In this document: in pieces, positions 1-10,090 of the stretch
How the letters are laid out: every line of letters begins with the position of its first letter
Position numbering within the stretch: the stretch's first letter is position 1
NCBI GenBank assembly: GCA_016648135.1
Contig: JADDOH010002107.1
Location: 62,001 to 126,000 of the forward strand
Length of the DNA stretch: 64,000 bases
Reading direction: 5' to 3'
Origin: Agrypnia vestita
Lineage: Eukaryota > Arthropoda > Insecta > Trichoptera > Phryganeidae
Translations under genes and position numbers: made by a program
The notes under the pieces: generated by a model
Database searches by the model: none
What the model was told of the DNA's origin: nothing
The model's input: the letters and a program-made list of their open reading frames with translations, nothing else

Positions 1-270
1 TTGTCTGACGAAGCGATGAAAGTCCTCCTCCCCTTCACTACCTCATGTGGAGCGGAATGTTCTGTCATGGTTTCTATTAAGACTAAAAACGAAAATCCCG
101 AAAATTTTTTTTTTTTTGGTGGGTCGCGGTCCTGTCAACTTTGGGAATCATTGCTATAAAACATTGATCGAGAACAAAATACAGGGGTCCCTCAATATTC
201 GTCATTAATCCCTTTCCGAGAGACGGGTGAATATTAAAGAGGACGAATATCAAACAAATTTCTCCCACAG
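1..270. other. No feature recognised
   Basis: AT-rich single-copy-looking DNA upstream of the RTE-like fragment. No frame or repeat that I can support. Confidence 0.5.
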
Positions 271-952
271 TACTTACTTACTTACCATCACGCCATTTCC
301 CCGTGGGGGTAGGCAGAGAGGATAGAGCGCCATACTCTTCTGTCCTGACATACAACTCTCGCCTCATCCACATTCATACATCTTTGCATGCAAGTTCGCC
401 GGTTATTGACGCTTCTAACGGGACCATCTTCCAGTATCTGGTTAATCTGGTCATGCCACGTCTTCCGCGGTCGCCCTCTCTTTCTGGCGCCATCAATATA
501 TCTTGCATTATATATCTTTCTTATCATTATTTCCTCAATCATTCGCTCAACAAGCCCAAACCATCTGAGCGACCCTTTTTTAATTCTACTAATTATGCTA
601 AAATCAGCTTTAGATTCATTCCTAATATCTGCATTTTTTACTCTATCATAAATTGATTTGCCACACATACGTTTGAGAGATCTCATCTCCACTGCATCCA
701 ATATACTTTCGTTCCTCTTCTGCCAGCTCCAGGCTTCGCTTCCATACATCAGTGTTGGTACCAGAATTACGTTATGTACCGGTAGTTTTGCCTCGGTAGA
801 CATATTTCTATTAGAAACTATTGCGTTCAAAGCACCGTTCACCCTATTCCCCGCAGGCACCTCCTCTCGATATCTTTCTCAACATTCCCTCTTCTATCGA
901 ACATACTTTCCAAGTACACATTCTGATCTATCTGTTCAAACTCATCTCCCAT
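271..952 (-). pseudogene. RTE-like non-LTR retrotransposon, 3' part of reverse transcriptase ORF, with TAAG-type tail
   Basis: The minus strand encodes the region after the RT catalytic core of an endonuclease/reverse transcriptase of the kind common in moths. Visible landmarks in order are MGDEFEQIDQNVYL (from about 952), STEAKLPVHN, PTLMYGSEAWSWQKRNES, VEMRSLKRMCGKS, SLRWFGLVERM, RKRGRPRKTWHDQI and CQDRRVWRSILSAYP, ending GEMA and a stop near 288. The upstream part is shifted by one base relative to the rest near 860, so the frame is broken. There is no catalytic RT core, so the copy is 5'-truncated. After the stop the element ends GTGATGG followed by a short (TAAG)n run at 271-285. RTE elements typically end in such short repeats instead of poly(A); clade assignment is inferred. 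It is a dead insertion and not a host gene. Confidence 0.85.
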
Positions 953-1477
953 AGTAATTGATTAAATGGTTAAATCCGTTCCCGGCCCCGAATTTTGGCT
1001 TCGATAATAGCTTTATCATTATTTACTAGTCGTGATGCCGAAAATATACTATAGGCCTACATAAATATGTAAATTAAAATGTCAGAAATTTACTTTATGG
1101 ATCAAAAATTGACAATGTTTGTTTTTTAAAAGTTTTTATTTTATAGAATTTAGGCTTTTATTTGGAGTCATTTTACATTATAACATCAGATAATTTCAAT
1201 TCTCGTGATTGATGTCCTGATAGTTCACAAGGAATTTCCAAACGATTCTGTTTTTAAAATTTTCCAGATTTCATCTCTTTGATCAATTTAATGTTTCGGA
1301 GAGATTTAAAAAAAATCTGTTTTTTAAATTTTTTTATTTCATTTCATGAAAACAGTCGATACTGGCTACTATATGATAACAAATGCAAATCGCAAGTAAT
1401 AATGAAATATTTTTTATTGAATAAATGTATGAAGCATATAAAAGGTGAGTATGATATGTGGCGTACAACAGTAAAAG
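953..1477. other. No feature recognised
   Basis: AT-rich DNA with no supported gene. The short frame at 1279-1500 is low-complexity (Lys/Asn/Phe-rich) and looks accidental. Confidence 0.5.
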
Positions 1478-1690
1478 CAGCAATATCCAAAAAAAATTAA
1501 AACAGTCATCGAGGATTATTAATTTAGAATGTACAGAATACCAGATTTTATATCAAATATAGCCTATAACTATAGGAAACATAGTTTTGGAAGAGTACAT
1601 ACATAAAATCTATAATTCAGTACATTCCAAATTATAGTCCTCGGTGACGGCATTCAAAACATTTTTTTATTTTTTGGATATTGCGGTCTT
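1478..1690. mobile_element. Diverged inverted-repeat element (MITE-like), about 210 bp
   Basis: The left arm (about 1478-1565) and the reverse complement of the right arm (about 1600-1690) share GCAATATCCAAAAAA, then a diverged GAGGA-TATAATTT segment, GAATGTAC and AGATTTTAT in the same order. The arms are roughly 75-85 bp and differ by indels, so the element is old. No coding capacity and no certain target-site duplication. It is probably a non-autonomous DNA transposon; the superfamily is not assigned. Confidence 0.55.
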
Positions 1691-2162
1691 TGCTTAAATA
1701 CATCACATTTTCTAACTACTAAATCAAGAAGAATCACACATAACATAGTGAGTTAGCGAAATTAACGTGAATTATTTTAGAAATTAGAAAAGTGCTTTAG
1801 TTAAGATTCTTTCCAGTGACTTTTTCTATGTTTATTCATGTTGTTAAGCAATCCCAGTGACATTGTCGAACTGTCAGCATCCGTCACATTTGTTACCACT
1901 ATATGAATATAGATAAATATAGACCCTTTTCCATGTTAACAAACTTTGAAGGTCGAATTTCGGCAAGATTGAGTTAAAATCTTGGAAAATAAATTAGTAC
2001 ATGTCACTAGACACATGTACGGTAGAAATGTTATTCATTACCCAATTTGTGGTAATGTAAAGATTGAGTTTTCCTCAGCTGGTTGGTATACAGCCGTTTT
2101 TGACTGAGTAGTATTTTTTATTTTTTTATCTACTTATTTCGTGTCATTTTATACATATATAA
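1691..2162. other. No feature recognised
   Basis: AT-rich sequence without supported coding or repeat structure. Confidence 0.5.
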
Positions 2163-2205
2163 AGGTAGTTGCTTCACTAGACAAGGTCTGTTGAAGCAAC
2201 TACCT
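2163..2205. repeat. Compact near-perfect hairpin, 43 nt
   Basis: AGGTAGTTGCTTCA at 2163-2176 is exactly complementary to TGAAGCAACTACCT at 2192-2205. Inside, AGAC and GTCT pair again around an AAG loop. It is followed by a T run from about 2212. Small-RNA precursor, hairpin from a decayed element or chance are all possible. The stem is shorter than a typical animal microRNA precursor. Confidence 0.5.
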
Positions 2206-3286
2206 GTGCAGTTTTTTTTTAAGTTAAATCATTAGAAAGATTATATATTAGAAATAAAATTTAAATGTAACACGAGAACTAATTTAAGAAACTATCGGAC
2301 TAACGAACTGAATAAAAGAAAAAAAAGAACTAAAATAACGAATTAAGAAAAAGAAGAACAAACACAAGAAAGACTACTATTACGAATATATTTTTAAACA
2401 TTATATAGAAATAAAGGCTCCGCATATCGAATGTTCAAGCTCTAAAGTTAGAAAACCGATACGTACATTCGAAACTCCACATAGCTTCACATTACAGATA
2501 AGGTGTAATAATAACGTTGTATCTACCTTGTTTAAAATAATCCCACCGCTTATTTGAGCGTTATGATTATCATCGATTCACGTGAAATGCTATTGTCTTA
2601 TTTGCACGACTTTCTTTATCTTTGATTGGTTAAATGCTATTCAATAATTATTTAATATTTGTTATAATTATATAATTACCTACTTGTTTGTTGTTGTACA
2701 GCAACAAAAAATAGTTATTAATTTATTGTTTGTTTTATGCGTTTATTATAACATTTGGTATTATTACGATTGATGACTTAGGTATTAAAATTTTATTTTA
2801 ACTTGAAGTTCATGAAAAATTAAAATGTTACGTAAAATGATTTTCTTGTATTTCTGATGGAATATAAAAGACAAATGTAGGCGACCTTACATAAATTTAC
2901 GGTGAAAAAATATTTAATAAAAATAGAATCTAAATAGTTTAAGAGAAAAATAAAGAAACATTAAAAAATTAAAGAATATTCAATTAAATGCAAATGCTAA
3001 AATATTTATAAATTATACAAAAAATATTAAGATGAAATAACTTTTTACTTTAAAAAAATAATATATTAAAATGTCTACCAGAGACTTTGATAACAAAATT
3101 CTGGAATGATGACAGGGAACTTTTGTTAAAATGCATAAACTTTTTAAATTTTTCTATTAAAAATAACAGGTTATTAAAATTCTCTTAACATATTAGGCAG
3201 GTCTCGCTAAATCCAATCAGTCTTTTACCCCTGGTTTTACTTCCTTTATAAGAGTATCCATTTTGTATTTCATGAATTGTGCATCA
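2206..3286. other. No feature recognised
   Basis: Very AT-rich, with many A and T runs. Nothing supported. Confidence 0.5.
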
Positions 3287-3475
3287 ATGCTGTTTACCCG
3301 CACGTGTAGGCAGAGAGGATAGAAAGAAACTCTTTTATCCCTGCCTCGTTAACTTACATATGTTTTCTCATACATGCTCGTCGAGAAGCTGTTAACAGAG
3401 CCTTCCCTTCTCCTCTCCCTCGTTTTTCTACCCATTCCTACTCCCACATCACTCTATTTGAAATTCATCTCCCCT
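3287..3475 (-). pseudogene. Decayed 3' end of an RTE-like retrotransposon
   Basis: On the minus strand the block 3287-3400 reads like the end of the RTE-like family in this window: a YEKTYVS-like piece (the CMRRCMNV position), then GDKRVSFYPLCLH in place of QDRRVWRSILSAYP. The plus-strand signature GTAGGCAGAGAGGATAGA at 3308-3325 matches the same motif in the copies at 0.3 and 13.1 kb. It is diverged and frame-broken, and upstream parts are not recognisable. Confidence 0.55.
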
Positions 3476-4096
3476 ATTCTAAGTATAACAATATTACTAT
3501 AATTAATAATAAATATCATGTTTGTGTAGATTCTACGCGAAACGGGAGGACGGTATTTCTATCACTTGCAGTAGAAATATTGGCTTTAAATTAATATTGG
3601 GATCCTTTGGATAAAGAAATTAGTAGATGTTTGTGTAACAATTAGGTAATAAATAGTACCTACTTAATGATTTTTATATAATATGCATCACATCAAAATT
3701 GACGATGTGTGCAATTTTATATAAAAACGATTTTGATACTGATTTCGCTTACGTTAACGATACTGATAACGCAAACCAACGATCGTAGACCTGAGTATCT
3801 ACATATTTTAAAAGTTGAAACGGAAACTTGGAAATGCTCGATGATGGGCGCGCCGTGCAGAAACTGGCTGCATGGAATGTGCATGTGTGTGTAGAATAGA
3901 ACCCAGCAATGCGGATGTTTCACAATGTGCCGATACATCTCTATACGATTAAATTAGGGACGTTCATGTAGGCTGAGCAACTTTTAGCTTCTGTCCTCGA
4001 AGATTTATTGCGCGCGATTAAGCGGATCTGCTAGCGCCAACGTCACAAACCGTTTTATGTCCCGCCGTATGAAGTGTGTCTATTATTGGAGGATAC
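3476..4096. other. No feature recognised
   Basis: No supported gene. A piece near 3590-3630 (CTTTGGATAAAGAAATTAGT) resembles part of the repeat at 17.4 and 18.1 kb. The frames around 3.71-3.94 kb have no coding signature. Confidence 0.45.
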
Positions 4097-4615
4097 CTAG
4101 TAGTGATTCACAATACCGTTATTTTAACCGGTTACACGATAACTTTAGATTGAACATATTGACTGCATTTTTTTTAATCTGTCACTAATTTGCAAATATC
4201 AAACAGACGAAAAATATCCGACTATAAGTTTTTAATGCAAGTCTTCAATTGTATAAATGTAATATTATTAATGCCCTTGCGCATGATTCTATATAATTGT
4301 TGCTCTGTTTTGTAGTTATTTAAATACTGTTTTTTTTAATCTTTTTGTTGTTTTTTTTTGTTGTTGTTGTATCTCTAATATATAATTTATTGAAAAAGGC
4401 TTTGAACCGTTAATATATTAATAAATAAACATACATTTTTGAGATTTGTACTGATTGTGCAAATGATTGGAAACTGAGAATTAATTATTATCTAGTGTAC
4501 CGGTGGTTGCCTTCGAATTGCGTAAAATCAGTTACCAATCATCGATACAATCAGATACAAATCTAAAATAACGATTATTGTCTGACCGGTTAAAATAACC
4601 GATCACTAGAGGACA
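4097..4615. mobile_element. DNA-transposon remnant with ~55-bp terminal inverted repeats
   Basis: The left end begins TAGTGATTC and continues through GTTATTTTAACCGGTTA to TTTAGATT (about 4100-4155). The right end, read on the minus strand from 4614, begins CTAGTGAT and continues through CGGTTATTTTAACCGGT to TTTTAGATT. The TIRs hold an internal palindrome around ACCGGTTAAAATAACCG. Between them is about 400 bp of AT-rich DNA without a transposase frame. This is a non-autonomous element; the superfamily is not assigned. Confidence 0.6.
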
Positions 4616-4755
4616 GTATCACCTGATCGAGATTATTATTTTATTTGCTGCCGACCATTTCGTGCGCAAATCCCACCTATCTGGGATTAAAATATTATTT
4701 AAACACGTCATATATGGGTATTATAACGTGCCAGATGTCCAGGTCATGAGACAGC

Positions 4756-4866
4756 TTAGGCCCGAATTCAGAGTCAACACTTCGATGATTTAATGTTTAA
4801 GGTACGCCTTAAAAGTGTTATTTACTTTTAAATCAACTCAAGTATTGACTCTGAATTCGGGCCTTA
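4756..4866. mobile_element. Short MITE with GGCCCGAATTC inverted repeats, TTA target duplication (PIF/Harbinger-like)
   Basis: GGCCCGAATTCAGAGTCAA at 4759-4777 is repeated inverted at 4845-4863. Pairing continues inward through ACTT-GA-GATTTAA with a few mismatches. TTA stands directly outside both ends (4756-4758 and 4864-4866). A 3-bp TTA/TAA duplication with a GGCC-starting TIR is typical of PIF/Harbinger MITEs; that placement is inferred. Total about 105 bp, no coding. Confidence 0.7.
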
Positions 4867-5319
4867 GAATTTTGCAGACGGGACTGAAAAATTATGTTTG
4901 TTTGAAAAAAATTCGGGTCTATTCTCATTCATTTGCGTTATCTTGACAATCATGTCTTGACCGCTATTATATAATACGTACACTTCGTCAATATACAACA
5001 AAATTGTTAATTATAACTGCCCCAGAGCAAGTTTAACCTAGTGGGGAGTTATAAGCTTACGTAAAAATTGTGATATATAAATTGTGATGATATATAAATA
5101 AAATATTATATAAAATAAGTAGGTACTAATATCATTTTAAGCATTGATCAGTGATCAGTCTATTTCACAAACCTGCCAATTTCTTCGTGCAAAGTGTCCG
5201 AATATTTAATTAAAGCCAATATATCAATATACTGACATTTGACACGTGTCTGTCATTTCTCATACAAACTTTAATCGTGCGTACGTACGCTTGTAGTTTG
5301 CATGAAAAAATCACAGATA
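4867..5319. other. No feature recognised
   Basis: No supported gene or repeat. Confidence 0.5.
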
Positions 5320-5572
5320 CAAAGATATAAAATCACACAAAGAGGTTATTTTAATTGTTGTTTCAATAATTATATGTTAATAATTTTGTTATTAATAGAT
5401 ATAAAATAGATATAGATATAAAATCACACAAAGATGTTGTTTGAATTGTTGTTTCAATAATTATATGTTAATAATTTTGTTATTAATAGATATAAAATAG
5501 ATATAGATATAAAATCACACAAAGATATTGTTTGAATTGTTGTTTCAATAATTATATGTTAATAATTTTGTT
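5320..5572. repeat. 91-bp tandem repeat, about 2.7 copies
   Basis: The unit contains AAAATCACACAAAGA, TTGTTTCAATAATTATATG and TTAATAGATATAAAATAGAT. The marker TCACACAA ends at 5340, 5431 and 5522, giving an exact 91-bp period. Copies differ at only a few bases (for example AGAGGTTATTTT versus AGATGTTGTTTG), so the array is fairly young. Confidence 0.9.
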
Positions 5573-5915
5573 TTTGCTTGGCGAATGAAGAATATTGTAT
5601 GTTTTAATAAATCGCGGTAATGGAGGGAGAGAAGTATCTGATATTCATTTTGAAATAATGTAAACTAAAAATATTTAATATTTTGGTGATTCTAATGGGA
5701 ACTGTTATTTTAATTTACTTGTATAAAATTTAATACAGTTACTTTAAGTGGGTAATTATTCTTAAATTACATTAAAGATAGCAAATAAAAGTGAATTAAT
5801 CTGTCTCGGAATAATAATTATTAATTTAACTGTTGTTTCCGTTTTCATAAACTTATAGTCGAGAAATTCCTCTTTGGATGTATTGTAGGTAGACTGTCTA
5901 TCATCTAAATATAAT
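5573..5915. other. No feature recognised
   Basis: AT-rich spacer between the tandem repeat and a Helitron-like element. Confidence 0.5.
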
Positions 5916-6156
5916 AATTTCATTGTCTGTCCTTCCATCTGTCTGACCCCGTAATGTTACTAATTTCATTCGAATTCACAGTTAAAACGGCTGGAGATGG
6001 GGCTTGAACCCCGAGCCAGCAAACGTGAAGACAGCAACGATAGCGATGTTGCTACCGCTCTCCGCGGACCGCCAAAAAGATTCTATAAATATATACTAGG
6101 GCTTAGCAAAGACGCGAACCAATGTTTCGTCATTTTGACGGGTAGGTAACAGCTAT
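5916..6156 (+). mobile_element. Non-autonomous Helitron-like element, 3' end decayed (CTAT)
   Basis: Same family as the copies at 6.6, 20.0, 22.8 and 57.9 kb. Shared landmarks are AATTTCATTGTCTGTCCTTCC near the start, ATTCGAATTCA, GAGATGGGGCTTGAACCCCG, ATTCTATAAATATATACTAG, GGCTTAGCAAAGACGCGAAC and a terminal GACGGGT..ACAGCTAT. In the other copies this ends CTAG, the Helitron-type 3' terminus. The internal TTGAACCCC block resembles the reverse of a tRNA B box, so the middle may be SINE-derived. Confidence 0.6.
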
Positions 6157-6585
6157 TTTTTATGTATTCGTCATAGTTTGGTGTCCATGTTTTTTCTTAC
6201 CTTGCTATCCTGAGAATAAGAGCGATTATTATATGTGTCGCGTCGCATCCACCAGTGAAAAGTCTCATATCAATCTATCATGGGAAATAAATATAATTTT
6301 TTTGTAAATGTAAGTATTGAACTCAATTACATTCATTTTATTTATGCAAATTGTGAGTTTGTTGTAATATTTTTTATGTAAACGATGTGATTTAATCTTC
6401 GACCTTCGCTAATTTTTCGCGTTCCCGCAAATTCAACCTTTCTTGTCGATGTGCCAAGACGCGATAACTCAAATCGTGCATGCTTCCAGAAATATTATTC
6501 AAGCTCCACGTCGTGATATCTTTCTTGTATGATTAGAGTGATTTTTAGATCATTGACCACAATTTTACGTCTCATTCCCAAATCC
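6157..6585. other. No feature recognised
   Basis: Spacer between two Helitron-like elements; no supported gene. Confidence 0.5.
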
Positions 6586-6836
6586 CAATTATATTAATTT
6601 CGTTATCTGTCCATCCGTCCGTCCGTCGTAACTTCGTATAACTTCCGTATCTTCTTTATAGTAACAATTTTAATTTATATTTTTTTATATAAAGGTTATT
6701 ATATTACCTATTTTAAGAATATATATTTTTTTATTTAAACATTTTATATTATATTACCTATTTTAATAATAAAAAAATACTTATTACTTAGAAACCGACA
6801 TGTAAAAGTTCGCTCATTTTGACGGGTTACAGCCAG
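6586..6836 (+). mobile_element. Non-autonomous Helitron-like element
   Basis: It starts near TTAATTTCGTTATCTGTCC with a CCGTCCGTCCG run and continues to AGAAACCGACATGTAAAA and GACGGGTTACAGCCAG at 6821-6836. The same end (GACGGATTACAGCTAG) closes the copy at 23.0 kb. The middle is diluted by AT-rich repeats. Confidence 0.55.
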
Positions 6837-7380
6837 TGACTATAATATTTTTTTTATAATTTTTGGAGCACAATCATTAGGGCATGCAAAACTGATTAAT
6901 AGGTAAATGTTGCTAAATTTCTATGCCGAATAACCAAATATATTTTTAATATATTTAATATTTCAGACATAAAAAGCATAATAACAGTTAAAAACATGAA
7001 TTAAATATGAAAAATATGTAAAAAAAGATATATATATATGAAAAATATAAATATGAAAAATAAAAAATATGAAAAAATAAAAAAAAGAGAGAGAAAAATA
7101 AAAATAAGTAATGGATAAGTAACACAATAAACATAATCCACATACGATATTTTTAATATATATGTTTAGCAGGCAATTTGAAATAATATAGGAGAAATGC
7201 CCGTGCCCAAGGGCTAGTTGGTGGCCATTGCAAAAAATTCATGTTAAAAAATTTACATATTTATGTAAATTTGGATTTATAATAAATAAAAAAATATTCT
7301 TAATATTTAAAGCATTAAACTTTGTGGTCAGGCATTTTAACAAAATGTTAGTTATGTTAGTATACGAGTATAACTACTTG
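6837..7380. repeat. A-rich low-complexity stretch
   Basis: Around 7000-7110 the sequence is a degenerate array of GAAAAATA/TATGAAAAA units. The remainder to 7380 holds nothing that I can support. Confidence 0.6.
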
Positions 7381-7476
7381 GATCGGCGGCAGTTACAAGA
7401 ATAGTACGCTAGAATAGTTTATTGCTTGTACAAAGACTTCCAAAGCGAGCCAGTTGTCAAGACAATGCAAACTCAC

Positions 7477-7551
7477 CTCTCGATTCTCCGATTTGTCAGA
7501 AAACTCGGTACTCCTCTGCGATGGACTGTATGCGGATGCCGTCTCCACCAT
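7477..7551 (-). CDS. Candidate first coding exon of an unidentified host gene
   Basis: On the minus strand an ATG at 7551 opens 25 codons (MVETASAYSPSQRSTEFSDK followed by SENRE). They end exactly at a consensus splice donor: the exon closes GAGAG and the next six bases are GTGAGT (7476-7471), phase 0. The peptide is hydrophilic and Ser/Glu-rich, and I do not recognise it. The surrounding 7.38-7.80 kb is clearly richer in GC and CpG than its neighbours, as expected of a promoter and leader. Reading continues open past the donor (to about 7393), so a small unspliced ORF is the alternative. No partner exon was identified in the window; it would lie at lower coordinates or outside. Confidence 0.35.
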
Positions 7552-7800
7552 TAAGAAATTCACTCTCACAAATAATTGTAAGAGATAGCGGCGGGCGATC
7601 AAACAAAACTGCGGTTTGATAACAGAAGCGGGCGGAGAGGTCGTTTAATAGATACCTATAGGTATGTTATTGTGCGGTGCAAGCGGCGGTCGAATTTGAA
7701 CTGAAGTTCGGCTCTGATCGGTCGGCGCATCGGAGGTACATTGGTAGTAGTAGGTAGAGAATTTGCCTATCCCTCCCATGCACAGGCGTTCGAGTACATT
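7552..7800 (-). promoter_or_regulatory. Possible promoter and 5' leader for the 7.5-kb exon
   Basis: Upstream of the candidate ATG on the minus strand the sequence is GC/CpG-enriched. It contains a TCAGT (7704-7700), which matches the arthropod initiator and would give a leader of about 150 nt. No TATA box is obvious. It could also be simply a GC-rich conserved element. Confidence 0.3.
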
Positions 7801-7822
7801 TTATAAAAATATATAGATACTG

Positions 7823-8060
7823 GCGCGACCACCACTTATGGAGATTTTTAGTCTACCGGTTTCGAGTGTATGTTAGCTTTTGGTTTGATATTACCATGCA
7901 TGTGAATACTATTTTGGGATGATATTAGTGTGAGAAAAATGCTATCGTTGTGGTGTGTAGGGTGTGTGTATTTATATGCTAGTGTATTAGTTGTTCTGAC
8001 AAAAAAACGGGTACGTTTCGAAACCGGTAGATTAAAAATCTCCGTAAGTGGCTAATGTGG
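7823..8060. mobile_element. Inverted-repeat element, arms ~38 bp, ACCGGTTTCGA core
   Basis: CCACTTATGGAGATTTTTAG at 7829-7848 followed by TCTACCGGTTTCGA pairs with the reverse complement of 8014-8052 with only a few mismatches (TATGG/TACGG, TAGTC/TAATC). About 150 bp separate the arms and there is no coding. It is a small foldback or MITE. The ends carry CGAAACCGGT, also seen at 36.55 kb. Confidence 0.6.
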
Positions 8061-8951
8061 CTATATACTAACCTAACTAACCTTTGATTATTAGAATTTG
8101 ACCGGTATTTCATTCAAAGTTAGTTTACCTACAAATTTTTTGAAATCTTCATAAAAATTCAGTGGAAATATTTAGAATTAGTATTTAATAATCTCAATAC
8201 TTTTCTATTTGACAACAAGAGGAAATTTGAACTAAAACTAGATCTACCCCAAATGATTACGACGTTAAAGCTTTAATATTTAAGGATTTATTTTAATTCT
8301 TCTTTTGAAAGAAGATTATATATCTTTTCATGAAAATTTGTCATTTATATTTGTTGGTTTATATCTTTATACCTTTTAATCCTGTACGATAGCCGTTATA
8401 TTACCGGTAATGCCAATTCTCAGTAACTTTGCTTGCCTTAGTTTAGTTTTCAATTATCACGTTCAGAACTATTGTTATATTCCGTTCTCGTGATTATTCT
8501 AATTCCTTACATGTTGTGACAATGGATTTTTAAATCAATATATAGGAATGGAAATAATATAAATATCATTGTTGATAAACAAATAATTACTTACTGCATA
8601 ATTAATATACAATATTCGGTTAAATAAGTTAAATAAATATAGAAAGGCATACATATAAAATCTATCTATCAAAAAATTATTTAGTTACCGCCGGTATATG
8701 AAACCGCAAAATATACAAAATCTAACGTAGAACTGTTTTCTAAAATTTGTTTGTATTTTAATCTAAAATTTAGAATAAATATTTAGAAATGTACATGTAA
8801 CTATTTCATCTTCATCATCAAAATCACTTTCCTTTTAATTATTTCTTATTTCTTCCACATTGAATTAGATTGGCAATTGCCGGAGTTTTTAGGTTTCCTT
8901 GGCAGCTAAAATTAAGATTTGCAAAGTGATATAATGTCTTTACTTTAGTTC
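8061..8951. other. No feature recognised
   Basis: AT-rich DNA; no supported gene or repeat. Confidence 0.5.
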
Positions 8952-9226
8952 TTAAAACTTGTCCAATTCCACAAAAGTTCCATTATCACGCAAATGCTCC
9001 AGCATAGCGTTCCACTTATGATCGATGGGAAATTTCCTTCGGGGTTTTGCCGGACCGCATTTTCGATTTGTAAAAAACGGTTTCCTATATCTGCCCCGAG
9101 ATAAGGGGCCGCCCTTAGGGCAGTAAGGCGAGTCCTGGGCTTGGTTGAACCGCCGACCCCACTGAGGATAATTGAGTGGTTCAAGGGTACACGCACGCAA
9201 CCCTCGGTCAGACCCTGACTACCGTC
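8952..9226 (-). CDS. Candidate terminal coding exon of an unidentified gene
   Basis: A GC-rich block (about half G+C against roughly a third around it) is open on the minus strand in one frame from about 9226 to a TAA at 8952. The peptide is basic and Cys/Trp-containing, with PLNYPQWGRRFNQAQDSPYC near the start, RGRYRKPFF in the middle and WNAMLEHLRDNGTFVELDKF at the C-terminus. A plausible acceptor (TAGTCAG) lies just before position 9226. A second, overlapping frame at 8945-9313 is also open but is less protein-like, hydrophobic and ending in a Trp/Phe-rich tail. I do not recognise a family. A processed pseudogene or an old retroelement gag fragment is the main alternative. Confidence 0.3.
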
Positions 9227-9313
9227 GTCGACCAGTAAAACGGTATTTATATCTATAAGAGACACAAAAAATACACGAGGAATGCCAGCTCGCTTTGCAC
9301 AAAGTATCTCCAA

Positions 9314-10090
9314 TTTACCTTCCGCTTATCCTAAATGCCGATCAGTTCATACAGCTCTAAGAAGGATAACAAATTATAGTAAAATATTCAAATAGAAAAA
9401 AGGTATAACGTATTTTGTGTGATGTCTTTTGATCGTATTGGTTAAGGGTTCGTCTTTTTTGTTAGGGGTGTACGTATTTATCTAATATTATTTCTGTTGT
9501 ACACAGATGGGTTTAATATGCAGGTAGACAGGTAGATAAAGGTAAAGCTGGTATATTTAGATGATTTTTTCTCAGAATAGGGGGTTAGACATAGAACTAT
9601 TCTGTATTTGAGAGATTTTGTGACATTTTTACGAGCATCTACTAAAACAAAACTGTTCATTTTATTTATATTTTTTTCTAATTAATGTTTTTTTATTATA
9701 TTTTCATAACACTTTTGTTCGTAAATTTAAGGATATTTTTAATTAATACATCGTTCATAATTAAAAAAACGTTTTGCTCATGGAAAAAAATGATTTGAAA
9801 TTTGTCGAAAACGTAGTTTATCAATTTTCCGTTATGAATTTCATCTAGCGTAAACTTAGAAACTGAGGGTTATACAAAAACTCTCATATGGTGATTTTTC
9901 AAAAACAATTTAAAATGTTCATTATAAAAAACAGACATTTTGAAGTGTCACTGTTCATTTGAAGGTGCTATATGTGGTCTAAATAATTATCAATCTGATT
10001 AGGTTAGCTTAAGTTTGTTAAAAGCTTTCATCATCCGCAACAATTATTCTAACAACTAAGGTTGGCATTAATATTCCAAAATAGAGAATT
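9314..10090. other. No feature recognised
   Basis: AT-rich; nothing supported. The frame at 9478-9660 looks accidental. Confidence 0.5.

Noticed and set aside
303..656. 117-codon plus-strand frame
   Set aside because: It is the antisense of the RTE-like reverse transcriptase, which has clear family motifs.
5320..5572. CRISPR array
   Set aside because: Contiguous 91-bp tandem units without unique spacers, in a eukaryotic genome.
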